Positions 11,443-22,908 are shown, numbered from the stretch's first letter. The stretch is DNA of 64,000 nucleotides from Taiwanofungus camphoratus (GCA_003999685.1 CP021227.1:1240001-1304000); one strand, 5' to 3'. Numbers and translations: made by a program. Notes: generated from the sequence alone by a model not told the origin.

Positions 11443-11640
11443 TTCGAAGAGTTGCGCCTACTATCCACCTTCTACAGTATTTTGAAGGGTTGCGTTCAGT
11501 CTTACATTCGCCTTTGAGTCACATCGAAGGGTTGCGCTAGCATCTCGTCTCTAACCCAATATAGTACAGCATAGTAGCGCATCGAAGCTATGTCAAGCAG
11601 TCGCGACACACATCATAGGTCATCGAAGACCTTCGTAGAC
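11443..11640 (+). repeat. Degenerate repeats around TCGAAG(A/G)GTTGCG
   Basis: TTCGAAGAGTTGCGC at 11443, TTTGAAGGGTTGCGT at 11481, ATCGAAGGGTTGCGC at 11523, then shorter ATCGAAG at 11581 and 11622. Spacing is about 40 bases. CCTTTGAGTCA also occurs twice (about 11390 and 11509). Confidence 0.5.
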
Positions 11641-11724
11641 ATCTCTTGACCCATTTGAGATCGAAAACTCTTTGCTGCTGACTCTCCCCTCCACACTAAC
11701 TAGTTTTATAGCCTTCCAGCTTCT

Positions 11725-12984
11725 CTAGGTCGTACCCAGTAGGGGTTGGAGTGTTATAGTGCACATCACTGCATGGAACTGCTGCCATGCCGCTTGTCTT
11801 CCAACAATGTGGCACGTAAGATGAGCACAAGTGAATGTTCTCGTGCGTGCAGCTTCAGCCTCAAGTAGAGATTCAGCCAGAATCTCTGCCCAATCAAATG
11901 TGGAGACCATCGGGTTGAGCCAAAGGAACTCCATAATGTCATCCGGGGTCCATCCCTTTTGTTCAGGGGGCCCCATCAGAAGCGGATCACGAGGACCCTG
12001 TTGGCGCTTTGTTCTGATCCAAAATGGGCAGTCAAAGAGCACATGTTCCCGGGTTTCCTCCGCTCCGCATAAACAGAGGTGAGGGCCCGGGATATTGAAC
12101 CTGAAACGGTATTCACTGCCTGAGAAATGGTTGATGAGCACGTGACATACACGTGCCACCTCCTTGTTGGACTTGCCAGCTGCCTTCAAGACCCACGTGC
12201 CTTTAGCTGTGGTTCCATGCAACGGTAAGGCGTCCTTGGATACTTTCCATAACCGACGACCGCGATAGCCGGGATTGTTGACCGAAGTCTCCCAGCACTT
12301 TTTGACCCTCGCCTTGACGTGAGCAAGGGCCATTGATTGTGAGATGAATTCCAGTTGTGGATCATCCAATGCTTTCTTCACAAGTTCATCAACAAACTTG
12401 TTCTGAAAAATGCCTTTGTGGGACGGGACCCAGAAAAGGACTATGTGCCGGCACTCATCAGCATCGAGGAACGCTCAGATATGTTGAGAGGCCATGACCG
12501 TCACCATCTGTGACGGTCCAACCTCTGGCTTGAAGATTCGGTCAAGCGCTGATTGGTTATCAGAGCAGACTATAAGGGTGGTGATGTGGGCAGGGACGTC
12601 ATGGACTGCTTCCCGCAGCCCGTGCATCAATGCCAGCATCTCAGCATCAAAGCTCTGGACCTTACCAGCCCCGAACTTTCCATGGGCAACATGGTCTTCC
12701 CTGTCAATGACGAGCCACGCACTACCGGATCTCACCTCTAGTGCGTTTGCATATGACCTGTTACAAGGCAGTAATGGTGCGAACATACATTTTCGTGGCT
12801 CTTCACTATACCAGACTAGCGGGTCGTGTACACTTACAATCATCACCATTATTCCTGATGGGCTGACCGTCACCCGCTTAGTTATGGACTGTTCCTCAGG
12901 AGGGACCACTCGGGCCTCTGACTTATGGACGCTTAGATGCTGGTACCCGTGGGAGCGAGGGCTGGCCTGCTCTAGACCCACCAT
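11725..12984 (-). pseudogene. LINE part: RNase H domain and C-terminal zinc motif
   Basis: Reads GSAWLVIDRED, then SFDAEMLALMHGL (catalytic Glu), VCSDNQSALDRI (catalytic Asp), RHIVLFWVPSHKGIFQNK and VDELVKKALDDP, the usual RNase H order for LINEs. After a Leu-rich stretch comes HLCLCGAEETREHVLFDCPF, a CxCG...H...C zinc-binding motif typical of these C-termini. One in-frame TGA at 12475-12477 interrupts an otherwise continuous frame, which ends with TAG at 11725. The polypeptide is cut off on its N-terminal side by the inserted chromovirus. Confidence 0.85.
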
Positions 12985-13532
12985 AGTACTTAAGGGGTTG
13001 GCTTACTGCGGAGCACCCCAATCTTGTCCTCCTTAGTTACACCGTGTACTTTGGTGCCGTCATTACCATTTGTACTTTACGACTGGGCTTAGGCCTCTAT
13101 ACCTTTGTCTATTCAACGGGTCGCCTTAGACCATTTATATCCTTATGACTACACTAGGACTTAGGCTGTGACTTAGCCTGCAACTCTCTCGAGACCGTTG
13201 GGCTAGCGGTTGAAGACTTAGACGTGTACTCGTCGTCAGCCAGGCTGACTCCTTGTTTACACTTCACGCCTGACTACTCAACGACCCCCCGTCACGGTAG
13301 TCACCTACAGGCGTAGACCCCACGTAACATTAGGACAAGATTCTCTACAAACTCTATCTCAGGATAGCGAATTAGAACGCGAACAAGCGGAAGAAACCGG
13401 ACCCTCACCAACGTCCCCATAGGAAGGATTGGGTAAGACCAGCGTCCCCATTGAAAGGGACTGGCAGGAGGATCACTTGACTACAAGTGCGTACCATCAG
13501 TGTTGAGTTGAAGGATAAGAAACACCAGAAAG

Positions 13533-16500
13533 ATGGAGAAGTTCCTGGTGATAGTCCGGAGAGCTATCACCTGGCGAAGAAAATTGAAGGAAGGAAGGGA
13601 GGAAGACCACATACCCCGACCAGAAACAACAGAAGAAGCAGCCCTAGGGATCCCCTGGGATGGACCACTTACCTCAAGCGACAACGACCTCAGACTTTCT
13701 CAGCCCTCCACTGAAGCCCTCGAACAGGGGCAGAGAGGCACAGGCTCCAGGCAAGGACACCGGCACAACCACCCCAATATAGCTCTGACACCTCATCACT
13801 GGAAGAAGAGGAGCTGCTACCGATGCAGGAAGCCAGGGCACTTGGTCAAGGCATGCCCGGAGCCCAGGAAAATCAGAAAGGAAGGACACAGAGACGTGGC
13901 CCTAGGGGAAGCTGATGATGAACACGATAGTCCACACAAAAGCGAACCCAGACTTCCACAACCTTCCAATGATGACAGGAAACTGGAACTGCACCACTCG
14001 TCAAACTCAGATGACTTCGCCTTGGAGGAAACCCAGCCATATCCGGTCCCACCAGCAGACTACTGGAGCAGTGAAGAAACGGAGGAATCCTTAGGAACGT
14101 CCACCGTAGAGTCCATTGAACAGAAACGGTTCCCTCATTTTGAGCACTTCACTGATGCCCCAGGAGGGGAATCAATGGCTGAAGGCACAGGGAAACCTGC
14201 GCAAAGAAACTTGGACAAGTCAAAGACCAGTAAGGACCCGACCATCTCAATGGGGGCCACAATCACAGGATATCGGAAAGGAACCACTCTGTATGTAGAA
14301 GGTTATGTCGTCGCCGGGAAAAAGGCCATCGCTGTGAGACCACTAATCGATAGCGGAGCCGATGCCAACCTTATACACCCTGACCTTGTGGAACAATGGG
14401 GACTGCCCACACGACCGCTACCTCGGAAGGTACAAAGTACGACCATTGATGGAACCCCCAACAGGGGTGGACCAATTACCCATCGAGTTGAAGGGAGCAT
14501 ACGGCTTGAAGGGTATGACATACCCACAAACTTCTATGTATCAGACATCGGGGACCTCGAAGTAGTGCTGGGCAACCCTTGGTTGATTCAAGTCAACCCG
14601 CAGATCGATTGGCCGAAAGGGACCCTCACGGTTGACCCGGACAGGATTAAGGAATGGCAGGGGTACTATGCTTGGATCATGGACCAGCCTACCACGGACG
14701 GCATCCCATTGTGCCGAGCCTCTGCACACGAGGACGATGATGAGCTAGAAACCATCCTATGTGCTTATACAAGGGGAGAAGGGGTCTTAGGCATGTTCAA
14801 CGATCAACCGGAACCCCTATTCGATGAAATGGGCCTGCTGCAGCCACCCAAGAAGTCTCAACCATCGTTAGATCGGAACAGCCATGTAAGGGGCTCAAAA
14901 CGGTTCATAGCCACCGCCAGGCAGACAAGCGCACCACTGACACCCCCTGAGGAGGGGCCACAGATTGAAGACCTGGTGCCTGAGTACTTGCTCGACTACC
15001 GGGACCGCTTTGAAAAGGCGGCCGCTGCTCGATTCCCTGATTCGAGACCATGGGACCACGCTGTGGAGACAAAGCCTAACTTTGTACCTAGAAAGTGCGG
15101 GGTAATTGCATTATCCCTGGCTGAACAAGCAGAGATGGACAAGTTCCTTGACGAGAACCTGGCAAAAGGATATCTACGGGACTCAAAGTCACCCATGGCC
15201 TCCCCAGCATTTTTTGTGGCAAAAAAGGATGGTACACTCAGGCCCTGTCAGGATTACCGATACCTCAACAACAGCACGGTAAAAGATGCATACCCACTTC
15301 CACTCATTGGAGAGCTCATCGACAACCTGCAAAAGGCAACCATATTCACGAAGCTGGACCTCCGAAATGGCTACAACAATGTACGCATCAGGGAGGGCGA
15401 CCAGTGGAAGGGAGCGTTCATGGTGAATCACCACGGAACCAAGAAGCTAGTTGAACCAACAGTAATGTTCTTCGGCATGTGCAATGCCCTGGCCACCTTC
15501 CAGCGGCTTATGAATGATGGGTTTCAAGACATGCTCGCGGAAGGATGGTTAGCCATTTACATGGACGACATCCTGATCTACTCCGACGATGCTACCATCC
15601 ACCGAGAACGGACATGCCGGGTACTGCAACGCTTGCAGGAGATGGACCTCTTTGTGAAACCAGAAAAGTGTGCCTTTGATGTACAAGAGGTTGAGTTTCT
15701 GGGAATGACCATCACACCAGGCCACATTCATATGGACACTGGCAAGCTGCGGGGCATCGATGAATGGCCCATACCAACCAAAGTCAAGGACGTGGAACAA
15801 TTCCTGGGCCTCGCTAATTACTATCGACGGTTTATACGTGGATTCTCGGACATCGCCCACCCCCTGAATGCACTTAAGAAGAAGGGGGTAGCTTGGAACT
15901 GGTCGAACAAGTGCCAGGCAGCCTTCGAGGCACTTAAACGCCGTTTTTGTGAGGCCCCAGTACTCACCATGCCCAACCCTGAAAAACCGTTTGTAATCGA
16001 GGCCGATGCCTCACTGGTTGCAACAGGTGCAGTCCTGCAACAAGAGGGCCCTGATGGGAAACTTCACCCGGTGGCATTCCTTTCAAAATCACTGAAGGAA
16101 GCAGAACAGAACTATCAGATCTATGATAGAGAACTACTGGCAATCGTACGAGCACTTGAGGAATGGCGTCACCACCTAGAGGGTGCAAAACACCCGGTCA
16201 CAGTTATAACGGACCACAAGAACCTGACATACTTCAGAGAAGCCCAACGGCTAACACGACGCCAGGCACGATGGCAACTGCTGCTATCGCAGTTCGACTT
16301 ACTACTGGAGAATCGAAAGGGTAAACGACTCGTAGTGGCGGACGCCCTATCATGTAGACCAGGACATCCAGGGGGTGAGAGGGACAATGAGGACATTGTC
16401 CTCTTACCAGAAACACTGTTTGCAAAGGCAGTTAATGTTGACCTCATCGAGCGCATCCGGCAACACCGAAGTCGTGACAGCATGGTCATCGAGACGATTG

Positions 16501-18299
16501 ACACTTTAAAACGGGGGAAAGTACCACCATTCAAGGGCACTGGATTTGCGCACACAACATTGGCCGATTGGGATGTGCAGGATGGATTGATTCTGTACAA
16601 AAATCGAATCTACGTACCCCCTAGCGACGACTTGCGCAGAGAAGTCATTCGACTTTGCCATGACACCCCAGCTATGGCCCATCCAGGAGCACAGGGAACG
16701 TTTGCCATTGCCAGAAGGGACTGGTTCTGGGATGGCATGACCACGTTTATTGAAAACTACGTGAAAGGCTGCGCCAAATGCCAGGAGAATAAGGTCAACA
16801 CGCATCCAACACGACCACCAATGCAACCCATTCCAACGGAACCGAACTCCAGGCCGTTCTCACACATCTCAGTCGACTTCATCACAGACCTACCTGAATC
16901 GCATGGATCTGACGCACTAATGGTAGTGGTGGACCGAGAACTGTCCAAAGGGATAGTCCTGGTTCCTTGCAACAAGACCATCGATGCAGTAGGAACAGCC
17001 GAGGCACTCCATCAGAACGTTTACCGGCAATATGGGCTACCCGACAGAATCATATCGGACCGAGGCCCACAGTTCGCAGCAACAGTGTTCCGGGAGTGGT
17101 GCAAGCTGACAGGTGTCAAAGCGGCCATGAGCACTGCCTACCATCCGCAGTCTGATGGAAGCACTGAGCGTGTCAATCAGGAACTCGAAGCTGCATGGAG
17201 GATCCTGTGTGCCAACAATCCTCACAACTGGGCAAAGTTTATCCCGGAATTCAAATTCGCACACAATCAGGTGCCGCATGCTGGAAGAAGGGAGTCACCA
17301 TTCAAGCTGATTATGGGATATGATCCAAAGGCAATCGGATCACCAAAGGCATCGGAAAGGTACCCATCAGTCAAGGACCGACTTTTAGCCATCGGAGAGT
17401 TCAGAAAGGAAGCACTGGCAGCACAGGACCTAGCTGCGCAGTTGATGGCAGAAAGGGCTCGAACCACATGGCAGCCATTTGAGAAGGGGACGCAGGTTTG
17501 GCTAGAAGCAACTAACCTCCGCCTAAAGACCCCGAGGAAGTTTTCCCCAAAGCGAGTAGGACCACTCAAGATAGCCGAAGTCCTAGGACCGCTAACGTAC
17601 AAGCTTCAGCTACCAAGGGCATGGAAGATACATCCAGTATTCCATGCATCGCTGTTGACACCATACAGGGAAACTAAGGAACATGGTCCGAACTTCACAA
17701 GGCCGCCCCCAGAATTAGTCGATGGCGATGAAGAATACAAAGTCGAAGCCATTCATGGGCATCGTGCCCAACGTGGGAAATGGCAGTTCCTGATCAAATG
17801 GGTTGGATGGCCGAACTCCGCTAATACATGGCAGTCCGAGGCGGACTTAATGAACTCGCCCGACCTTCTGGAAGAATATAAGAAGGTCAACAGGTTGCCT
17901 ACAAGGCCCCAGGTCAACGCCCGCTACACCCGGATCTGCAGAGCTGCATACAGCCGACATTCAGCAGAGGCACGGCACTACGATGTCCACTCATACAGAC
18001 CCCCGACAGCTATCCGTCTACTTGAACCACAGCGCAGCAAGGGTACGAGACCTCGCACCCCGAGTACGAGCAAGGCACACACGCGCACACCCATACTGAA
18101 ACATTCAGGAGACAGTGCCCCCATTGGCAGCGTCCGACGATCCGTACGATCAGTGGAGGCTTGCACATCGCACTGCCTGGGCCCTGGTGGATGCCGATCT
18201 ATGGCCAGAAATAGACACCCGGCTGTTGGCTTGGCCGGACCTGTGGGAGTTGACGAACATTTACCGGACACTGGTCATTGTCGCGCTGATACGACCTAG
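13533..18299 (+). CDS. Chromovirus Gag(partial)-Pol polyprotein
   Basis: A single open frame of 1,588 codons. Domains in order: CCHC zinc knuckle CYRCRKPGHLVKACPEP near residue 95, aspartic protease LIDSGADANLIHPDLVE near 270, reverse transcriptase with LAIYMDDILIYSDD near 675, RNase H with PFVIEADASLVATGAVLQQE near 820, integrase with an HHCC zinc finger near 1050 and DRGPQF with the core Asp near 1180, and a C-terminal chromodomain around YKVEAIHGHRAQ...FLIKWVGW near 1410. A chromodomain defines the chromovirus clade, which often targets heterochromatin. The frame looks whole. The gag part in front of the zinc knuckle is much shorter than usual. Confidence 0.93.
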   Translation: MEKFLVIVRRAITWRRKLKEGREEDHIPRPETTEEAALGIPWDGPLTSSDNDLRLSQPSTEALEQGQRGTGSRQGHRHNHPNIALTPHHWKKRSCYRCRKPGHLVKACPEPRKIRKEGHRDVALGEADDEHDSPHKSEPRLPQPSNDDRKLELHHSSNSDDFALEETQPYPVPPADYWSSEETEESLGTSTVESIEQKRFPHFEHFTDAPGGESMAEGTGKPAQRNLDKSKTSKDPTISMGATITGYRKGTTLYVEGYVVAGKKAIAVRPLIDSGADANLIHPDLVEQWGLPTRPLPRKVQSTTIDGTPNRGGPITHRVEGSIRLEGYDIPTNFYVSDIGDLEVVLGNPWLIQVNPQIDWPKGTLTVDPDRIKEWQGYYAWIMDQPTTDGIPLCRASAHEDDDELETILCAYTRGEGVLGMFNDQPEPLFDEMGLLQPPKKSQPSLDRNSHVRGSKRFIATARQTSAPLTPPEEGPQIEDLVPEYLLDYRDRFEKAAAARFPDSRPWDHAVETKPNFVPRKCGVIALSLAEQAEMDKFLDENLAKGYLRDSKSPMASPAFFVAKKDGTLRPCQDYRYLNNSTVKDAYPLPLIGELIDNLQKATIFTKLDLRNGYNNVRIREGDQWKGAFMVNHHGTKKLVEPTVMFFGMCNALATFQRLMNDGFQDMLAEGWLAIYMDDILIYSDDATIHRERTCRVLQRLQEMDLFVKPEKCAFDVQEVEFLGMTITPGHIHMDTGKLRGIDEWPIPTKVKDVEQFLGLANYYRRFIRGFSDIAHPLNALKKKGVAWNWSNKCQAAFEALKRRFCEAPVLTMPNPEKPFVIEADASLVATGAVLQQEGPDGKLHPVAFLSKSLKEAEQNYQIYDRELLAIVRALEEWRHHLEGAKHPVTVITDHKNLTYFREAQRLTRRQARWQLLLSQFDLLLENRKGKRLVVADALSCRPGHPGGERDNEDIVLLPETLFAKAVNVDLIERIRQHRSRDSMVIETIDTLKRGKVPPFKGTGFAHTTLADWDVQDGLILYKNRIYVPPSDDLRREVIRLCHDTPAMAHPGAQGTFAIARRDWFWDGMTTFIENYVKGCAKCQENKVNTHPTRPPMQPIPTEPNSRPFSHISVDFITDLPESHGSDALMVVVDRELSKGIVLVPCNKTIDAVGTAEALHQNVYRQYGLPDRIISDRGPQFAATVFREWCKLTGVKAAMSTAYHPQSDGSTERVNQELEAAWRILCANNPHNWAKFIPEFKFAHNQVPHAGRRESPFKLIMGYDPKAIGSPKASERYPSVKDRLLAIGEFRKEALAAQDLAAQLMAERARTTWQPFEKGTQVWLEATNLRLKTPRKFSPKRVGPLKIAEVLGPLTYKLQLPRAWKIHPVFHASLLTPYRETKEHGPNFTRPPPELVDGDEEYKVEAIHGHRAQRGKWQFLIKWVGWPNSANTWQSEADLMNSPDLLEEYKKVNRLPTRPQVNARYTRICRAAYSRHSAEARHYDVHSYRPPTAIRLLEPQRSKGTRPRTPSTSKAHTRTPILKHSGDSAPIGSVRRSVRSVEACTSHCLGPGGCRSMARNRHPAVGLAGPVGVDEHLPDTGHCRADTT

Positions 18300-19889
18300 G
18301 GGACCCTGGTACCTAGGGAGTGCTCCGCAACGTGGTTGGGGGTAGTGTGATAACTGTGAGGGTGTGAGGGTAGGAGCTACAACCTGTATGATACCGGGAA
18401 ACCTGTATGTCTTGTTTTTGTAAGTAGGGGAGTAAGGGGTCAAGGGTCCTGCACAACAGGATCTTGTTCCTAAGTGCTATCTATCCCTAAGGCCTTGCGA
18501 GGCCCTCCGAAGTACGTGAAGTTCTTCGAGATTCTGCAGAGTCCTTCGAAGTTTTAGCTAAGTCGCACGAGCTGACTTCGTAGATGCTGCAAAGTCCTTT
18601 TAGCTAGAGTTAGCTAAAGGGCGTAAGGCTTAGAGGTTTGTTAGAGTGGGGTGGGCGAGGTTTGGCTAGCGTAGGAGACCTGTAGGAGAGGTCAGAGAGT
18701 TCGAGGGCGTAGGGAGATGTACTATAGCCTGAAACTAAGGCTATGGGAGAGTCGTAGGGCTATTCGTAGGATGTAGGGATGACACAACGTGAGCCTAAGG
18801 GTATAACTAAGGCGGAGGCCCACTGGATAGGTGCTATAAGAGGTGCTGAAGGGTGCGAAGTCACGGCGACTTTCGTAGATCGTAGTGCGTAGTTCGGGAA
18901 GCGTAGACGTGGTTCGTAGATATATCGCGAGCGTAGACGTAGTTCAAAGGTGCTGAAACGAAGCTGGGGTGGAGACTTAGGGACCTTAGGACCGTTCCTA
19001 AGGTTGTACTCGCGGCGCTTTCCTGAGATCGGAGCTACAGGGGAACTGGTATTCCAAAGAGAGAAGCGTGCACTGAGGGGTCTCTCTCGTACATAGTAAA
19101 CTACCTCTGACTAAATAGGGGAACGTGAGGTGAACTAATCTTGCGCGAAGTGATCCTTACGAGTCCGAAATGTGTACTAAAACGCATGGACTCCGAAGTG
19201 AACACGAGGGGGATAGGAACTAATTAGGAACTGAAACAGGGGAACTATGAACGGTAGAAAGGTGACCAACTTCATTCACGAGGGCGGGATGACTATCCGA
19301 GAGCAGCCATGTGCCGTGATCACCTATCTTAGCGGGCTAAGAGCGCACGAAGTTCTTAGCAGTGGGACTTGGCCTAATCGGGGTAGGAGGTGTCCTAACT
19401 GGGTGGAGGGCCATATGGATACACCCTAGGATGACCTTATGGCGTAGGATCGAGACCCATGGGGGTGCACAAGGCTTCCTAAGTCCAACTTCCGGAACTT
19501 CGGACTGTTTCGGAGCCTATCAGAGGTAGCTGCAATCACAAGAGCTAGGAGAGACTTAGCTAAGACTTCTTAGCTAAGCCCGGGATGAGTGACGTAGTAG
19601 ATAGGACCTAGATCCAATGGAACAGTATGGGAGGACCGGCAGTGTCCGATAGTGGACTTAGCAGGAGTTAGGGACTTCGCGTCTAGCATTCGAAATCTCG
19701 TAGCACCTCGTGTGACTTCGCAAGACTTCGTAGGGTGTTAGGAGGGTTTAGGAAGGAAAGGGGGCTTTAGGAATATTATAGGAACCTATCCCTCCTGTCG
19801 TAGGCTGTAGAAGAGTCTCAGAGTGGTCGGTTGGGGGATTAGAAAGCTCCTAAAGTCGCGATTCGGGGCCCAGGAGGCTACGGGACTCA
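18300..19889 (+). other. 3' flank of the chromovirus, probable 3' LTR
   Basis: About 1.5 kb between the pol stop and the resumption of the LINE. It is non-coding and crowded with recurring short words such as CTTAG, TTCGTAG and CCTAAGG. TGTGATAAC at about 18346 directly after GGTTGGGGGTAG resembles a polypurine tract/LTR border. There is no second copy in the window to confirm it. Confidence 0.45.
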
Positions 19890-21620
19890 TCAGCGATCTA
19901 TAAATGTCATAGGGGTGACAGCCTGCTTCTTGCCGCGGCGTGAATTAAGCGGCCATGGTGCAGTGATATTGGTGATGTTAGTCGCCCAATAAGATGGAAG
20001 GGTGGCCCTCATTGGGTGCCCTTCATGAACTCGCCACGCTTGAAGCGCAGCCTTTTCCATGTACCGGTCGACCTGAATGTGGATGGGAACCAACCCACCC
20101 AACATCTCCATCGCCCCGATCAGTGTGGTCTTGAAGCAACCGGTGATCCACCTGGCCGCCCTAGACTGAGTGGTCTGCAATTCTTTTGCAGCCCATTTGA
20201 GGCCTTTCCACTGTGGGTTTCACCACAGTTGAGCGCCATATAGCATCAGTGAAACGACGTGCGCAATATAGAGCCGCCACTTGTTGATGGGATGGAATCC
20301 ACGCGCAGAATTACCGAGTATGCAGAGTGCATTGCACGTGCTAGCCGCCTTATTGGCATAGAACTGCACGTGCGCATGGAAGCTAAGCTTGGGGTCCAAG
20401 AAGGACCCAAGGTAGCGCATAGTGTCCTTTGCTCACAAAGTGACATCATGTCCATCAGTCCAGATGGTTAGATCTGGACCAAGGGGTCGGAAAGTCGAAT
20501 ACCCCTTCTGGCGCTTCCAGAAGTGCATCAACTCCAATTTGTCTCCTTCGACACCTAAACCTAAATGGTTTAGATCGCCGATGAGATCATGGAAGACATC
20601 TGCTAAAATGGCGTTGTTCTTCAGTACAAGGGCTTGCGGGCTGTCATCAACAGCCTTCGGCGAAGCCGCCATGATGAGACCATCATCCATATAGAACTGG
20701 GTCCTGGTACAGCCCGGCTGTACCAAATGGACAGGTGCCCACTTGTGTATAACCAGTGCAATATACACCCCAGATAGAATTGGGGATAGACTTGAGCCCT
20801 GGCCAACTCCGACATCAAAGTCGGATGGGTCAGTCAGGGTGCCGTTAAACAGGAATCAGGTTTTATGCCTGATCAAGTAATTAGCCATGAAATTACAGAG
20901 CTTGCTATTGAAGCCCTGTTTTCGCATGATTCCTACCAGTGCATCATGGTTGATGGACAGGTAGAACTGGGACACATCGAGCAGAAGCACTGATGGTATA
21001 AGGTTGCATGCCCATGCCTCTTTGACATTATGCGCCAACTGGATTCCAGCATCAGTGGTGCTATGCTGCATAGCCCCACCAAACTGGCATGGGTGTAGAA
21101 TTCCCCACTTCTGGGCATCTCACTGCATGCGCTTGGCAATGATCTTTTCGAACAATTTGCCAAAGCAGTTGAGCAAGCAGATAGGCCTATAGGCCTTCAC
21201 TAGCGTGTAATCTGGTTTGTTCAGTTTGGGCAAAACCACTGTAACAGACCGCTTGAAGACGCTTGGATATACCTCAAAATCAAGGCAAGTGTTATAATAC
21301 GTGCGCAGCCATAGCCACACATGTATACCGAGATCAGTTTCGACACCCTCATCGGTGCGTGTGATCCGGTCCACCAACCATTTAATCCACATCCAGTTCA
21401 CGTGATCAGGACCGGGTGCAGAGGTATTGCTAGTGGATTTGAGGTTCTCACAAATCTCAAACTCACTAATGTCTGGCAGGGTCAACTCCTCCCTTTGAGG
21501 AATTTCGTCTACAAATGACAGATCCACCGGCCTTGGGTTGGCAGGTGTGAACTGAGCTTGAAATGCACAACTGAGATCAGCCACACTTTGAACTGGTGCA
21601 CCATCAGCTTGGTGCAGCTA
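19890..21620 (-). pseudogene. LINE part: reverse transcriptase and connector
   Basis: Reading down the minus strand: VTVVLPKLNKPDYTLVKAYR with PICLLNCFGKLFEKIIAKRM, LLLDVSQFYLSINHDALVG, QFYMDDGLIMAAS (the YxDD active site), MRYLGSFLDPKLSFHAHV, and the connector SRAARWITGCFKTTLIGAME with LGGLVPIHI. This is the domain order of LINE reverse transcriptases. All pieces lie in the same frame as the endonuclease. The frame is interrupted by TAG at 21618 and TGA at 21120, 20856, 20433 and 20220. The copy is inactive unless these codons are read through. Confidence 0.88.
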
Positions 21621-21635
21621 AATGGTGGCCTCTTG

Positions 21636-22908
21636 TCATCTTGGCTTTGTCCAAGTGACAAAGTCTGAGATCAATTGAGGATTGGATTCATCCATGATCC
21701 GATCAAAGTGTGCGTGCTTCGCCCACTTCGTGGCAAGGCGAAGTGTTGCACGTTGTTTTTGCTGTTCGGACCGAAGTTCAGCAGCAACATCGTAGGCGTC
21801 CACAGTGGCCTGATCTCCAGGTCCCAACTGATGACATATATGGCGATACTGCCCAGATGCCACACTAAGGTGGTGCTGGGTGTTCACAAGCTGAGTAGCT
21901 GCACGGGAGCATGCAGCATCCCACCACGACTTTGAGCGTTTGGATGGGCGTTTCACTGATGAATACTCCATCCAAAGTCTTTGGAGGTCTCGCTTGAGGC
22001 GGTCCCCCATATGTTCAACACCTTGTGCGCTGCTGAAATGTGTAGGGTAATCAGCAAACAATTTCGCTGTTGCCGTCACAAATTGTTGGGCCGTGTCACC
22101 GGTGCGAGGTATACCCCGCACCGGTTCTGGCTCGACTTCAATTGGCATCTCCCATCGCAGGACTGCATGGTCGCTGTTATGTCGATGTGACATGAGTACT
22201 TTAAGGTTTTGGCCTTCATAATACACTGGATCGATCCACACCAAGTCAATGACTCCAGGCATGAGAGCGATGTTATGGGAACGCCAAGTGACTGGACCGT
22301 CCTGGGCATTCATCAAGACCAGATCGAGCTCGGCCTGAGCCAGCTCAATGAGGCGATTGGAATCAGCGTAGCGTGGAGGCCGCACCCGAGACCCCACAGC
22401 ACGTGCATCCCACAAGGGGTGGTGGAGATTGAAATCCCCACACATGCACGCAATAGGTGGAAGCACATGGACACATGTTTTCAAATATCGGACAGCATCA
22501 AAGGTGGTGCTGTCATTGTACACATTCAGGACATTAAAGTCCTCGGACGGAAGCTTAAGCGCTACCAAAAGACAATCCTTATGGGAGACGCTATGGGTGA
22601 CAACTTGTGGAGAGGCCACAGCCCACCGCTTGTTGACATAAATGGCAACTCGGGAATCTTTCGATGCCCCGAGGCACTTGAACAAGGCATGGGCAGATGT
22701 ATTCTCATATGCCTCCCCATCCTGTGACTTAGCTGAGGCCACATCCTTGATGCAGCCCCAGAAAATCTCCTGGATGCAGACAATGTCGACATCCCTATGT
22801 CTCTCAAGTAGAATGCTTGTATTCTCTGCAGATTTCTGAACATTCACACTGATACAGGTAAGTACGGGCCTAGTGGGCTCATCTCGCAGATTGTCGCCAT
22901 CAGCCATA
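21636..22908 (-). pseudogene. LINE part: apurinic/apyrimidinic-type endonuclease
   Basis: Starts at MADGDNLRDEP and shows the EEP-nuclease motifs in order: ISVNVQKSAENT (Asn), VDIVCIQEIFWG (Glu), MCGDFNLHHPLWD (GDFN), VIDLVWIDP, and HNSDHAVLRWEM (SDH). A basic linker follows up to a TGA at 21636. The frame stays open upstream to 23237, but that stretch is antisense to the GMC oxidoreductase remnant and is not endonuclease. Confidence 0.88.

Larger units (their letters stand above)
9425..11724. other. 2.3-kb region without a recognised gene, rich in short repeats
   Basis: From RPS6 to the 3' end of the LINE. It holds a 13-base T run near 10345, a cluster of GCCACTC words and a series of TCGAAG words (both listed). 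Minus-strand open stretches at 10024-10272 and 10653-11124 have no recognisable domain. The right part may be LINE 3' untranslated sequence or another decayed element. Confidence 0.4.
12985..19889 (+). mobile_element. Ty3/gypsy chromovirus inserted in the LINE (fossil)
   Basis: LTR retrotransposon on the plus strand lying between the two halves of the minus-strand LINE; borders are approximate. Parts: a short gag remnant with a CCHC knuckle, then protease, reverse transcriptase, RNase H, integrase and a chromodomain (13533-18299), then about 1.5 kb of 3' sequence. A G-rich run followed by TGTGATAAC near 18346 could be the polypurine tract and 3' LTR start. I cannot find a matching 5' LTR or a full gag region, so the copy looks incomplete at its 5' end. 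The pol region looks whole. Because it sits inside the LINE it is the younger of the two. Confidence 0.85.
11725..22908 (-). mobile_element. Non-LTR retrotransposon (LINE with RNase H), split by a chromovirus
   Basis: Minus-strand LINE in domain order endonuclease (about 22908-22070), reverse transcriptase (about 21600-20200), connector, then, beyond the inserted element, RNase H and a C-terminal zinc motif (12984-11725). An RNase H plus CxCG...H...C tail fits the Tad/I-type groups of fungal LINEs. No ORF1 (gag-like) is found upstream, so the copy is probably 5' truncated. Left and right halves are separated by 6.9 kb of foreign DNA between roughly 13.0 and 19.9 kb. The coding frame is broken by several stop codons but no frameshifts. 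Confidence 0.85.

Noticed and set aside
13000-13532. Search for a 5' LTR in front of the chromovirus pol
   Set aside because: No similarity to the 3' flank was seen by eye, so none is annotated.
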